From the NCBI GenBank assembly GCA_020073385.1, contig JAIQFH010000010.1, positions 79,001 through 143,000 on the forward strand: a stretch of DNA of 64,000 bases, read 5' to 3'. The DNA is from Terriglobia bacterium. Its GTDB lineage: Bacteria > Acidobacteriota > Terriglobia > Terriglobales > Acidobacteriaceae. The notes under the pieces were generated by a model. That model saw only the letters and a list, made by a program, of their open reading frames with translations, was not told the DNA's origin and did not search any database. The position numbers and the translations under genes are program-made. This document shows, one piece after another, positions 27,072 through 35,542 of this stretch (position 1 is its first letter; every line of letters starts with the position of its first letter).

Positions 27072-27269
27072 GTGTCCGCAAGGAAAGTGGCCAAGAAAAA
27101 GGGCAAGAACCCTTCAGTGCGGAAAGGGACTCGCCCGCAGTCAATCTGCGTTTTGTGCAAGCAGCCGATCACCCGTCGGCAACGCCCATCTGTGCGTTTG
27201 CAGCCTGGCAAAGAAGCCCACATGGAATGCTTCATCCAACGGGAAACCGACGCCGGCAAGCCGAACTAA
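27072..27269 (+). CDS. Small basic protein with Cys/His cluster
   Basis: A 65-aa ORF starting with GTG, strongly basic at the N-terminus (RKVAKKKGKNPSVRKG), followed by SICVLCKQPITRRQ ... HMECFIQ. The C-x2-C ... H-x2-C arrangement is a possible treble-clef zinc site. It lies 49 bp after the SpoIIM-like gene on the same strand. An internal GTG at 27087 directly after AGGAAA is an alternative start. No family recognised; coding status is likely but not certain. Confidence 0.5.
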   Translation: MSARKVAKKKGKNPSVRKGTRPQSICVLCKQPITRRQRPSVRLQPGKEAHMECFIQRETDAGKPN

Positions 27270-27294
27270 GCGGACCCCAGGGCACCGATATGAG

Positions 27295-28680
27295 CTAGAG
27301 CTGGCTTCTCTCCTTGATTTGCAGGTAGGCATCGACTAGGACGGGCGACACGGAGCCCGCGCTGACTTCCATCGCAAGGGCGCCGCGCTCACGCAGGCGC
27401 GCCAGCAGCAGTTCGCGGCGGTGGACCATCTCCTGCGCAGCGGCAATGCGGTACATCTCGGATTCGTTCTTGGGCGATTTTGCGGCAAGTTCTCCCAGGT
27501 CCGGCTGGCCGATCACCACAAACAGGACCAGGTGACGAGGCATCATCATTGACGCTGCCTCGATCACCTCTGGCGTCATAGCGGTCTCGGCCAGGTCCGT
27601 GAGCCAAACGATCAGGCTGCGGCGCTTCTGATCGGTGAGGAGCCGGCCTGCCATTTGTAGATGGTCGGCCTCAGCGCCTTCCTCCCGCACCAGCGCCAGT
27701 CCCTCGATCAGTCGACGCAGATGGGCGCTTCCCTTCGCAGCTGGAAGCTGCTGGCGGATGAACCGCCCATAGGCAATCAAACCCACGCGGTCGCCTGAGT
27801 ACAGGGCAACCTGCGCTAGGCTGAGTGCCGAGTTCACGGCCTTGTCAAGCTTGCTGAAGCTACCAACGCGAGCTCGCATCAGGCGGCCGGAATCGATGAC
27901 AATCCAGACGGTCTGGCTGCGCTCCATTTGGTAAACGCGAGTGACGAGCTTGGCACGCCGGGCTGAGGCAGTCCAGCAGATGTCGCGATACTCGTCTCCA
28001 TCCTGGTATTCGCGCAGGCTCTCGAACTCGCGGCCAATTCCGCGCATCCGCGTGTGGCGCTTCTCGAGCGCAATCTGTCGGCTGCGCAGCAGATACATCG
28101 AATGGCGCTTGGCATCCTCCAGGTCGGGGTAAATCCGTATGGTCTGTTCCAGCGGGGCCCGCACCCAGCGCTCGGCGATACGAAAAACACTTTGATAACG
28201 GACATAACAGTGGCCAAGTTTGGCGTCACCGCGCTGCATGGGCCGGATGCGGTATGAGACGGCACCCTCGTCCCGGGCGCGCGCTCGGATCGAAACGGTC
28301 GGCGGCTCTGTCCGCAGTTGCGGCGGAACCGAGTCGATGAGCGTGGCACGGACGCTGGCTCGGGATGAATTCTGCAGAACCAGGCCGACTTCAGAATCAA
28401 TGGACAATGCGGCGGGAGAGTGCCAGATCCGCGTCACGGAAAGCTGCGCGGGGCGTGGCATCCGCGCGAGGTCAATGAACCAAATCAAGAGCACGAACGC
28501 GTCCCACGCCAGCATCGCATAGACGAAGCGGGAATCGAAGAATGCAGGGCCAAGCCACACCAGTCCCACGAAGAGGAGCATAAAGAAACGATCGCCGAAA
28601 GCAACGCCAATGCGTTTGTAGGCTCGCGTGGTCGCGGCAATTTCAGGCGGAGTCAGGGTGGGCTGTTCGCTCAATTCCAA
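27295..28680 (-). CDS. DUF58-domain protein (vWA-like)
   Basis: A 461-aa protein with two N-terminal membrane helices (about 29-70). The DUF58 signature is GIGREFESLREYQDGDEYR followed by DICWTASARRAKLVTRVYQ. A vWA-like fold follows, whose MIDAS-like segment reads VWIVIDSGRLM, i.e. D-S-G rather than a canonical DxSxS. It is the last gene of the MoxR operon, 3 bp after moxR. The family is thought to act with MoxR ATPases in envelope protein assembly or stress. Confidence 0.9.
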   Translation of the reverse strand: MELSEQPTLTPPEIAATTRAYKRIGVAFGDRFFMLLFVGLVWLGPAFFDSRFVYAMLAWDAFVLLIWFIDLARMPRPAQLSVTRIWHSPAALSIDSEVGLVLQNSSRASVRATLIDSVPPQLRTEPPTVSIRARARDEGAVSYRIRPMQRGDAKLGHCYVRYQSVFRIAERWVRAPLEQTIRIYPDLEDAKRHSMYLLRSRQIALEKRHTRMRGIGREFESLREYQDGDEYRDICWTASARRAKLVTRVYQMERSQTVWIVIDSGRLMRARVGSFSKLDKAVNSALSLAQVALYSGDRVGLIAYGRFIRQQLPAAKGSAHLRRLIEGLALVREEGAEADHLQMAGRLLTDQKRRSLIVWLTDLAETAMTPEVIEAASMMMPRHLVLFVVIGQPDLGELAAKSPKNESEMYRIAAAQEMVHRRELLLARLRERGALAMEVSAGSVSPVLVDAYLQIKERSQL

Positions 28681-28683
28681 GCC

Positions 28684-29631
28684 TCACTTCGGGACTTCTA
28701 CAGCTCTGAGAACTTCTTCGACGACTTGATCCGGGGTCACGCCTTCCAGATCGGCTTCAGGCCTGAGGATCACGCGGTGGCGCAGCACTGGCCGCGCTGC
28801 GGCCTTCACATCATCCGGGATCACGTAGTCGCGTCCGTCCATGGCTGCGAATGCCTTCGACACCGCCATCAGGCTCACGGCTGCGCGCGGACTGGCTCCA
28901 AGAGACAGCGAAGGCCAGTCACGTGTACGCCGGACGACCTGAACGATGTAGCCAAATAGTGCTTCCTGCACGGTCAGGGCTTTGACCTCCTGCTGTGCCA
29001 TCCTCAGCAGGTCGGGCGGGATGGGAGTCAGGTTCATCTTGTCGAGTTCCCGCGACTCGAAGCCGTTTTGCACGTTGGCCAGCAGTTGTACCTCGTCCTG
29101 CTGTGCGGGATAAGTAACACGCAGTTTGAGCAAGAACCGGTCCAGTTGAGCTTCCGGCAGCGGGTAGGTGCCTTCGAACTCGATTGGGTTCTGCGTGGCA
29201 AAAACGGTGAAAAACTGCGATAGGGGATATCCCTTGCCATCGATCGTGACCTGATGCTCTTCCATGCACTCCAGCAACGCGGCCTGCGTGCGTGGCGGCA
29301 TGCGGTTCACTTCGTCGACGAGCAACAAATCGGTAAACACCGGCCCCTGATGCAACTGAAATGCACTGGTCGCCATGTTCAGAACGTTAGTCCCCACGAT
29401 GTCCGCGGGCATCAGGTCGGAAGTGCACTGCACCCGCTGAAACTCCAGGCGCAACAGCCGGGAGAGTGCTTTCACGGTGAGTGTCTTCGCGATGCCCGGC
29501 ACGCCCTCAATCAATACGTGACCGCGGCAGAGCAGCGCGATCACACACTGGTTGCGCAGTTCATCCTGCCCCACAACCACTTTGCTCATTTCATCGCGAA
29601 TGTGTTGTACGAGTTCCGGAACCGCTTTCAT
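28684..29631 (-). CDS. MoxR-family AAA+ ATPase
   Basis: A 315-aa AAA+ chaperone-like ATPase. Walker A is EGVPGIAKTLTVK near residue 40, Walker B LLLVDEVNRMPP near 103 and sensor 1 FAVFATQNPIE. The C-terminal lid has LGASPRAAVSLMAVSKAFA. It overlaps the DUF4350 gene by 4 bp (ATGA) and is followed by DUF58, its usual partner. Confidence 0.93.
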   Translation of the reverse strand: MKAVPELVQHIRDEMSKVVVGQDELRNQCVIALLCRGHVLIEGVPGIAKTLTVKALSRLLRLEFQRVQCTSDLMPADIVGTNVLNMATSAFQLHQGPVFTDLLLVDEVNRMPPRTQAALLECMEEHQVTIDGKGYPLSQFFTVFATQNPIEFEGTYPLPEAQLDRFLLKLRVTYPAQQDEVQLLANVQNGFESRELDKMNLTPIPPDLLRMAQQEVKALTVQEALFGYIVQVVRRTRDWPSLSLGASPRAAVSLMAVSKAFAAMDGRDYVIPDDVKAAARPVLRHRVILRPEADLEGVTPDQVVEEVLRAVEVPK

Positions 29632-30797
29632 TCACCTTTCTCCTTCCGGCGACCTTCAAAGAGCTTCCAGCGTGACGCATGTTCATCGAGTTCCTGCACC
29701 AGGTGCAGCGCTTCAGTCTCACTTAGGTAAGGATCACTCTTGGCGGACTCGCACCGGCGCAGAATCGCGCCAAAGTGATCGTCCTTGGGCGCAAAACGAT
29801 CGCGTACTGCCGACTCGAGATCATTGATGGAAATGTTATAGGCCACTCCGAGCCGCCGGGTTAACCAGTAGCGAAAGCGCTGATAACAAATGTCGACCAC
29901 AACTGATGCCGTACCGGCGTTTTCATACAGTCCGCCAAGGGTTTGCACAAACTCAAGCGGAGACAGCCGGACGTCTGTCATCGGAGCGGAAAGCGGGCCG
30001 CTTCGCCGCGAAAACGTCGCCAACACGGCCAAGCCGAGAAGGGCCAACTGCAGCAGCAGCCATTTCACCGGAGAATGGACGACCGATGACCCCAAGTCTT
30101 CACGATATCCGTGGATGTACTCGTCCCAGAGAATGGGGCTTTTCGAGTCTCCCAAACATGCGAGCAGGAACTCCAGATTGCCGGACTCTTTCAATCCCGC
30201 ATTCGTGAGGGGAGTTGCTGCCGCCCACCACAAGACCTCCCCGCGACCATAGGGATACTTCACGACGACAATCTCATCTCCGTCACCGTAGAGCGAGTAC
30301 GCGGGCGAGTAGGACGGCCAGCGCGCCTGGGGCGCGATAGTAATTTCTGGAGCCGCGCGGGTGATCGCCGAAGGTGAAACGGCCGAGGCTTTTTTCCACG
30401 TCATTCCGAGTAGCACATCGGGGACCGAGTCGTTCTCAGGTAGAAATGTTCCGGAAAACATCCCGGTCGCGATGATCCGCCCGCCGTCAGAAAGGAAGTT
30501 CTTGAGCGATTCGCGCTCCTCGCGAGTCGGAGCCTCCAGCGGATCGGCAAGGATCACTGTGGCGCTCTTCGGAAGACCGACTAGAGGCTTTTCCCAACGC
30601 TGGACGTTGTATCCCGACTGCGCCAAGAGCAGATAGGCAGCCTTGGCGCCGCCCGACGCTGTCGAATAGCTGGTAGGGGCTTCTTGCTTCTGACCCGCAT
30701 CGCCACCAAAGATGACCGCACCGGCAATCAGGAGAATGAACACAACGGCCGATCCCAGAAGAAGCTTGCGGTCCCGCGGATCGATTCTTAGCGGCAT
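29628..30797 (-). CDS. DUF4350-domain membrane protein
   Basis: A 389-aa protein with an N-terminal membrane helix (KLLLGSAVVFILLIAGAVIF). An extracytoplasmic DUF4350 domain follows (PTSYSTASGGAKAAYLLLAQ, SGYNVQRWEKP, GGRIIATGMF). A second helix at about 243-262 (VKWLLLQLALLGLAVLATF) leads into a cytoplasmic helical tail. The start overlaps the DUF4129 stop by 10 bp. It is a standard member of MoxR/DUF58/DUF4129 loci. Confidence 0.85.
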   Translation of the reverse strand: MPLRIDPRDRKLLLGSAVVFILLIAGAVIFGGDAGQKQEAPTSYSTASGGAKAAYLLLAQSGYNVQRWEKPLVGLPKSATVILADPLEAPTREERESLKNFLSDGGRIIATGMFSGTFLPENDSVPDVLLGMTWKKASAVSPSAITRAAPEITIAPQARWPSYSPAYSLYGDGDEIVVVKYPYGRGEVLWWAAATPLTNAGLKESGNLEFLLACLGDSKSPILWDEYIHGYREDLGSSVVHSPVKWLLLQLALLGLAVLATFSRRSGPLSAPMTDVRLSPLEFVQTLGGLYENAGTASVVVDICYQRFRYWLTRRLGVAYNISINDLESAVRDRFAPKDDHFGAILRRCESAKSDPYLSETEALHLVQELDEHASRWKLFEGRRKEKGE

Positions 30798-31777
30798 CCG
30801 AGCTTCTCCAGTTGCTCTAGCGTCTGCGAAAACGTCTGCTCACTGGCGTCACGCTTCGCGTACCAGGCGAGTTCGAAAATGCGAGTCAGCGTAGTCAGGG
30901 TCTCGCGCTGCTCGCTTTGAGTCGAAATCAGCCGCAGGTACTCGCGCGGAGTGCGCGCTCGATCGGGCTTCCAGAATCCCTCGCGCTCCAGGAACGAAAT
31001 TCCAGCCCAATAGCCCAGATGCACGGCGTCGCGCCAGTCACCTCTGGCCGCCGCAGCGCGAGCCTCCGAGAGCCAAATGAACCACTCCTTGGCCGAGACC
31101 GGAAGGTCTTTGGGAACGACCTCTTCGAACTCGGGGTTCTGGAAGATGCTTCGATAGATCAGGTACAGCAAAGCCAGACCGGCGGCTCCCATCAAACCGT
31201 AAATAAACACTTTTCCGACAGTCGGCAGCGACCTCCAGCCAAACAGGCGTTGAATGAAACGAAAGAAACTGAGTACCAGTTTGAAAAACCAATCTCTGAC
31301 CGTCTTTTGCAGAGCCTCCAGCTTCTTGTTGATCTTCTGGAACCAGCCGGGACCCCGTCCCGCAAATTCCGGTTGGGCCAGAATTGAATCTAATGTTGCG
31401 CGGCTTCGAGAAGCATCCGTCGGCGATTTCTCGAACCCGTCCACCTCTCGGCGCAAACTTTCGAGGCGCGTGCGGACGGCGATAGCATTGGCCGCATTCT
31501 TGTCTTTGTCGTAGCGGCGAACGTCGCGCTGAAGCCCCTCGGTGGAGACCTGGAAATCACCCTGCTCGGTATGAATCGGCCAACCCTGCGGCAAATTTTC
31601 CAGCGCTTTGGGGGCTTCGCGCCCAGAGCTGTCGAGTTCCTGAGTTGCAGCCAGCAATCCATCGAGTTCGGCGCGGTACTCGGCGGTGGTGAGGGCGCGG
31701 TTCTGCGGCGACTCAGCGAGGCAGTTCGCTGCTCCAAGGACAAGACCAATCAGGATGTAAGTCCGCCATACCCTCAT
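30788..31777 (-). CDS. DUF4129-domain membrane protein
   Basis: A 329-aa protein. A signal sequence (ILIGLVLGAANCLAES) and a helical periplasmic region precede one membrane helix at about 193-213 (VFIYGLMGAAGLALLYLIY). The C-terminal DUF4129 signature follows (LSEARAAAARGDWRDAVHL, RARTPREYLRLI, FELAWYAKRDA). The ATG overlaps the preceding gene's stop. In family models the DUF4129 tail is cytoplasmic and may contact MoxR. Confidence 0.87.
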   Translation of the reverse strand: MRVWRTYILIGLVLGAANCLAESPQNRALTTAEYRAELDGLLAATQELDSSGREAPKALENLPQGWPIHTEQGDFQVSTEGLQRDVRRYDKDKNAANAIAVRTRLESLRREVDGFEKSPTDASRSRATLDSILAQPEFAGRGPGWFQKINKKLEALQKTVRDWFFKLVLSFFRFIQRLFGWRSLPTVGKVFIYGLMGAAGLALLYLIYRSIFQNPEFEEVVPKDLPVSAKEWFIWLSEARAAAARGDWRDAVHLGYWAGISFLEREGFWKPDRARTPREYLRLISTQSEQRETLTTLTRIFELAWYAKRDASEQTFSQTLEQLEKLGCR

Positions 31778-32601
31778 GCGCCGACTTGTGCAGGGGAGCC
31801 TGGCAGGGCAGCGGCATCGATCGTCGACATCATCAGTTGTAGGTCAAACGCTTCTTTGCGCACGCGCTCATCGTAGTAGACAAGGGAGAATGCAATCGTC
31901 CCGACAGCGCCGACTAACGACTCGGCGACGAATGCAGCAACTAGTGATGCGATCTGCCATCCCAGCACTGCGGCCCTCATGCCCGCTTTCGCGCTCATGT
32001 ATGTCGCGATGAGAATGGGCGCCTGCAACAGAATCCGAACACCATAAGACAAAACGACAACCAGTAACCCTACGACAAAGATGCGACCCCAGTCACCCTT
32101 TGTCAGGTCCACGCTCCTCGCCATTGCAGAAAGCACCCCTTTGTTCTCTAAGACTTTTGCAGGTACCGAGAGGGACCAGATGATCGCTAGCAGAATACCC
32201 GGGACTAGCAACGCAACCATGCCTGCCCATACGCCTATGATCACGATGATCGAGATGCCGATCACGCCAGGTAGATGCCCTTTTACTCTGATAAAAGAGT
32301 CCATGACGCTTGCCGAACGGTCCAAGTGAAGATCGGACACCGCAACCACTGCCGCGGCCTGCGATGCGGCGGCCATTACCAGCCCCACAAACGCAACTGC
32401 CGCGAACCAGAGAAGCGAAGCGAAAACATCTGGCGCCCGACCATACGGCCTTTGACTCATGAGCTGTAGAAACTGAACGCCAAGAACTACCAGGTGCGGC
32501 AGCGCGAAGATGCCTACGAACAAGCCAAAGTGGCTGCGGTACAACGAGAACGTTCGGTCCAGTAGTTCTCCTGTACTCAACGGCCTGAGTGCGGTGGTCA
32601 T
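31774..32601 (-). CDS. Polytopic membrane protein, first gene of the MoxR operon
   Basis: A 275-aa protein with about six hydrophobic helices; examples are FGLFVGIFALPHLVVLGVQF and GVIGISIIVIIGVWAGMVALL. The N-terminus LRPLSTGELLDRTFSLYRSHF is the motif of the membrane domain seen in glycerophosphodiester phosphodiesterase-like proteins (DUF7544/GDPD membrane group). There is no catalytic domain. It is translationally coupled to the DUF4129 gene (4-bp overlap). Confidence 0.75.
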   Translation of the reverse strand: MTTALRPLSTGELLDRTFSLYRSHFGLFVGIFALPHLVVLGVQFLQLMSQRPYGRAPDVFASLLWFAAVAFVGLVMAAASQAAAVVAVSDLHLDRSASVMDSFIRVKGHLPGVIGISIIVIIGVWAGMVALLVPGILLAIIWSLSVPAKVLENKGVLSAMARSVDLTKGDWGRIFVVGLLVVVLSYGVRILLQAPILIATYMSAKAGMRAAVLGWQIASLVAAFVAESLVGAVGTIAFSLVYYDERVRKEAFDLQLMMSTIDAAALPGSPAQVGA

Positions 32602-32639
32602 GACACCTCCGGGCTTTTCCGAACTTTGCCCGGCATGGT

Positions 32640-32667
32640 AGCATAGCGCGCGTCAACTCGCTGTGAA
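32640..32667 (-). promoter_or_regulatory. Candidate promoter of the MoxR/DUF58 operon
   Basis: On the minus strand TTCACA (32667-32662), a 16-bp spacer and TATGCT (32645-32640) lie 39 bp before the ATG at 32601. A GGAGG-type ribosome site follows. Confidence 0.35.
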
Positions 32668-32683
32668 AACAGGGCCTTGGCGG

Positions 32684-33421
32684 TTACGAAGGTGGTGTCC
32701 CCGGGTTGATCTCGGCGGCCTTGCCTTCGTGATAGACGATCACCAGCGGCTTGCCCCCGTTGGGATAGTGCACGGTCTTTTGGTAAGAGGTATCACCGGC
32801 ATCGGGCACTCCCATGCCGATGGCAAAATCCGCCTGCATTTCGTTCATCCCTGGTTTGACCTGATGCTGCTCGACCGCCTGCCATACATCGGCCGGCCAG
32901 TGCTTGTAGAGATCGCGCGGATCCTGGATGTAGAGCATCTCGTCGGAGTAGATCTTGTACTCGCCTTCGGCAGACTGGTATCCGATCGGCACCGCGTAAC
33001 TCTTCCCTTCTTTTTGGAAGGTGGCCACAACTTGTTTCGGCTGTCCCGAGACGTTATTGCTTGCCACGACTACGTCGGTGATTGCGAGCTTTTCGATGGG
33101 CCCCAGCAATCCGGCATCGTGACCGAAGTCGACATGTTTGTTTGCGGGTTGATAAGCGAAATAGGTGTAGCGGTATCCCTCTTTGACCCACACGGGTTGT
33201 TGCGTAAGCTGCTTCGCGCTTTTCAGATCGTAGGGATAGAGCTTCTTCGGATTAACATAGTAGTCCGCATTGGAGTAGCCGATGGCCTCGGCTTGCTTCT
33301 TGCGCTCAACCGCGAGTTGGTCTTCGTGGCGCTGATAGAAGATGTAACCGGCACGCAGCGTGGCAAGCACGAGTGCGGCCAGCAGGGCTAACTGGATTCG
33401 CTTTCTGGTTTCTGCAGTCAT
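32684..33421 (-). CDS. Membrane-anchored hypothetical protein, BamE-like C-terminus
   Basis: A 245-aa protein from the ATG at 33421. One N-terminal helix (IQLALLAALVLATLRAGYIF) serves as anchor, and the rest is exported. The last 60 residues (VKPGMNEMQADFAIGMGVPD ... HYPNGGKPLVIVYHEGKAAEI) resemble the SmpA/OmlA/BamE fold, which senses or supports envelope assembly; this is a weak match by pattern. It is divergent from the SufT-type gene (76-bp gap) and downstream of nothing on its own strand, so it is probably monocistronic. Confidence 0.65.
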   Translation of the reverse strand: MTAETRKRIQLALLAALVLATLRAGYIFYQRHEDQLAVERKKQAEAIGYSNADYYVNPKKLYPYDLKSAKQLTQQPVWVKEGYRYTYFAYQPANKHVDFGHDAGLLGPIEKLAITDVVVASNNVSGQPKQVVATFQKEGKSYAVPIGYQSAEGEYKIYSDEMLYIQDPRDLYKHWPADVWQAVEQHQVKPGMNEMQADFAIGMGVPDAGDTSYQKTVHYPNGGKPLVIVYHEGKAAEINPGTPPS

Positions 33422-33497
33422 GATTGGAAAGAAATGGTGTGCGATGGAACTAGCACTCCTACCTCCGTTGTACACTGAATTAAGAGGAGCAACGTCG

Positions 33498-33815
33498 ATG
33501 CCAGTCACGGAACAGGATGTCATGAGCGCGCTGAAGAGTTGCTACGATCCGGAGATTCCGGTCAATATCGTGGATCTCGGCCTGATTTACGGCGTGAAAT
33601 TCGACCCCGCACCGGACGACAAACAGGATGTCAGCATCGATATGACTCTGACCGCGCAGGGCTGCCCCGAACATGTCAATATCAGCATGCAAGTCAAATC
33701 GCGTTTGGAGCAGTTGCCCGGAATCCGAAATGCCGCCGTCAACGTGGTGTGGAGTCCGCCCTGGACCCCCGAGCGGCTCAGTCCGGATGCCAGAAAGCAA
33801 CTCGGCATCGAGTAA
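33498..33815 (+). CDS. MIP18/SufT-family metal-sulfur cluster assembly factor (DUF59)
   Basis: A 105-aa protein. TEQDVMSALKSCYDPEIPVN and IVDLGLIYGVKFD are the DUF59 signature, MTLTAQGCPEH carries the conserved Cys, and VVWSPPWTPERLSPDARKQLG is the typical C-terminus. The family helps mature Fe-S proteins (SufT, CIA2-like) or acts as PaaD-like hydroxylase accessory; no phenylacetate genes are near, so the Fe-S role is likelier. AAGAGGAG precedes the ATG. Confidence 0.9.
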   Translation: MPVTEQDVMSALKSCYDPEIPVNIVDLGLIYGVKFDPAPDDKQDVSIDMTLTAQGCPEHVNISMQVKSRLEQLPGIRNAAVNVVWSPPWTPERLSPDARKQLGIE

Positions 33816-33846
33816 CAACCGACCTCGGACCTCAGGCGCCAGACTT

Positions 33847-33917
33847 CCGGACTTCGCGTTTCCGCCACGTAAATAATGGATCAATCTGAAGGCTGAGGGC
33901 TGAGGTCCGAAGTCCGG
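33847..33917. repeat. Inverted repeat between convergent genes
   Basis: CCGGACTTCG (33847-33856) and CGAAGTCCGG (33908-33917) form a perfect 10-bp inverted repeat 51 bp apart, filling the gap between two convergent genes. Related CGGACCTC words recur in the same stretch. It may be a transcript end or a dispersed repeat. Confidence 0.45.
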
Positions 33918-33924
33918 GGCATTT

Positions 33925-34203
33925 CTATCCCCCGATTTCTTCCCAGGCATCGAAGGCGCTTCGTCCGGCCGCTTCCGTGATGCGTTTGCCTGCTTTCGCG
34001 GCCATTTCCATGACCTGCATGCCGCGTTCGAAATAGTCCGGCAGCGAACGGCGCACTTTCTCAAATTTTTCCGGATACTCTGCGGCCAATAGCGCAAGCC
34101 CGACGCCGGTCGCCAAAACTCCGGCGGGATACTTCTTCTTCATGAACAGGAAGGCCGCCGCCCCAATTGAACCCATGACTGCCGCTTTCTTCCAGCTATC
34201 CAT
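33925..34203 (-). CDS. 92-aa membrane-associated protein
   Basis: The ATG at 34203 has GGAG 6-7 nt upstream. The N-terminal half has two hydrophobic stretches (AAVMGSIGAAAFLFM and AGVLATGVGLALLAA). The second half is amphipathic and charged (EKFEKVRRSLPDYFERGMQ, AGKRITEAAGRSAFDAWEEI). No family recognised. A much longer open frame extends upstream but has no protein-like composition and overlaps the peptidase gene antisense, so it is discounted. Confidence 0.65.
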   Translation of the reverse strand: MDSWKKAAVMGSIGAAAFLFMKKKYPAGVLATGVGLALLAAEYPEKFEKVRRSLPDYFERGMQVMEMAAKAGKRITEAAGRSAFDAWEEIGG

Positions 34204-34362
34204 ACCGTTCTCCACAGTAACAGCGCTTTCTGCAATTTTACCGCACTGAAAGACCGGCGTAGTTAGATGCAGATTTCCCTCGTGGATGAGTGTGAAGCTT
34301 GATTCCAGCGGCACTTCTGCGCGGCTCAATCCTTTATACTGCCTCCTTCCTCGGAGGAGCCG

Positions 34363-35523
34363 ATGCTTCGCTCGCACGTTTCCGCGGTTGCAGTTGTATT
34401 GGCGGTCGCTCTCACAAGCGCCTTCACCCTCGCTCAAACCAAGCCACGCGCCCGCGATTTGGGCGTTCCGTTCGATGGCACACCCGGTCCGAACAATGCG
34501 ATTACCGATGTCCAAGGGGTCGAAGTCGGGCACACAACTCTGATTTCGGGCGAGGGGAAGCTTGTGGTCGGCCAAGGGCCCGTGCGCACGGGCGTCACGG
34601 CGATTCATCCGCGCGGAAAAACTTCCAACGACGCTGTATTTGCTGCCTGGTTCACGCTGAATGGAAATGGCGAGATGACCGGAACGACTTGGGTGGACGA
34701 TTCGGGATTCCTCAACGGCCCGGTCATGATTACGAACACACACAGCGTGGGCATAGTGCGCGATGCCGTGATCGCCTGGAAGGTGAAGCACGGATCGCCC
34801 GACATGGAAGGCTACTGGTGGTCTCTGCCGGTCGTAGCCGAGACCTGGGACGGGTACCTGAACGACATCAACGGATTCCACGTGAAGCAGGAGGACGCGT
34901 GGCACGCCCTCGACTCCGCCCACTCCGGACCGGTGGAAGAAGGAAACGTGGGCGGCGGGACGGGAATGATCTGTAACGAATTCAAAGGCGGTATCGGCAC
35001 CAGTTCGCGCGTGCTCGACGCGAAGGCCGGCGGATACACCGTGGGCGTGCTGGTGCAATGCAACTACGGCTCGCGCGAGCAGTTGAGAATCGCGGGAATC
35101 AACGTCGGCCGCGAAATCCCGGAGCATACGGTTTGGCAAAAGGATGTAGGCTCGATCATCGTGGTCGTGGCCACAGACGCGCCCCTGATCCCCACCCAAC
35201 TGAAGCGCATAGCAAAGAAAGTCTCGCTGGGCCTCGGCCGGGATGGCAGCTACTCAGGCGACGGGTCGGGCGACATCTTCATCGCGTTCTCCACCGCCAA
35301 TCCTGGCGCAGTCGGCACAAAAGGCATGCACCAACTCAGCATGCTTCCCAACGATTCCCTTGACCCCATTTTTCTCGCCACGGTTCAAGCTACGGAAGAG
35401 GCGGTGGTGAACGCGATGGTCGCTGCGGAAACCATGACCGGTATCAACAATCACACTGTGATTGCATTGCCGCACGACCGCTTGCGCGAGGCTCTGCGAA
35501 AACACGACCGGCTGGCGAAATAA
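34363..35523 (+). CDS. P1-family (DmpA-like) aminopeptidase, exported
   Basis: A 386-aa Ntn-fold self-cleaving peptidase. A signal sequence (VAVVLAVALTSAFTLA) precedes RARDLGVPFDGTPGPNNAITD and VGHTTLI. The autoproteolysis site lies in FKGGIGTSSRVL, with cleavage expected before a Ser, near residue 210. Upstream VGGGTGMICNEF is also typical, as is the C-terminal TGINNHTVIALPH. Members act as L-aminopeptidase/D-esterase/amidase or beta-peptidyl aminopeptidases. A -10-like TATACT is at 34335-34340, and GGAGGAG precedes the ATG and can pair with CCTCC at 34342. Confidence 0.9.
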   Translation: MLRSHVSAVAVVLAVALTSAFTLAQTKPRARDLGVPFDGTPGPNNAITDVQGVEVGHTTLISGEGKLVVGQGPVRTGVTAIHPRGKTSNDAVFAAWFTLNGNGEMTGTTWVDDSGFLNGPVMITNTHSVGIVRDAVIAWKVKHGSPDMEGYWWSLPVVAETWDGYLNDINGFHVKQEDAWHALDSAHSGPVEEGNVGGGTGMICNEFKGGIGTSSRVLDAKAGGYTVGVLVQCNYGSREQLRIAGINVGREIPEHTVWQKDVGSIIVVVATDAPLIPTQLKRIAKKVSLGLGRDGSYSGDGSGDIFIAFSTANPGAVGTKGMHQLSMLPNDSLDPIFLATVQATEEAVVNAMVAAETMTGINNHTVIALPHDRLREALRKHDRLAK

Positions 35524-35542
35524 CGGCAACCCGCACGCATAA

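Noticed and set aside
33925..35199. 424-aa minus-strand ORF
   Set aside because: Only the last 92 codons (from 34203) look like a protein and have a ribosome site; the rest is antisense to the DmpA-like peptidase.
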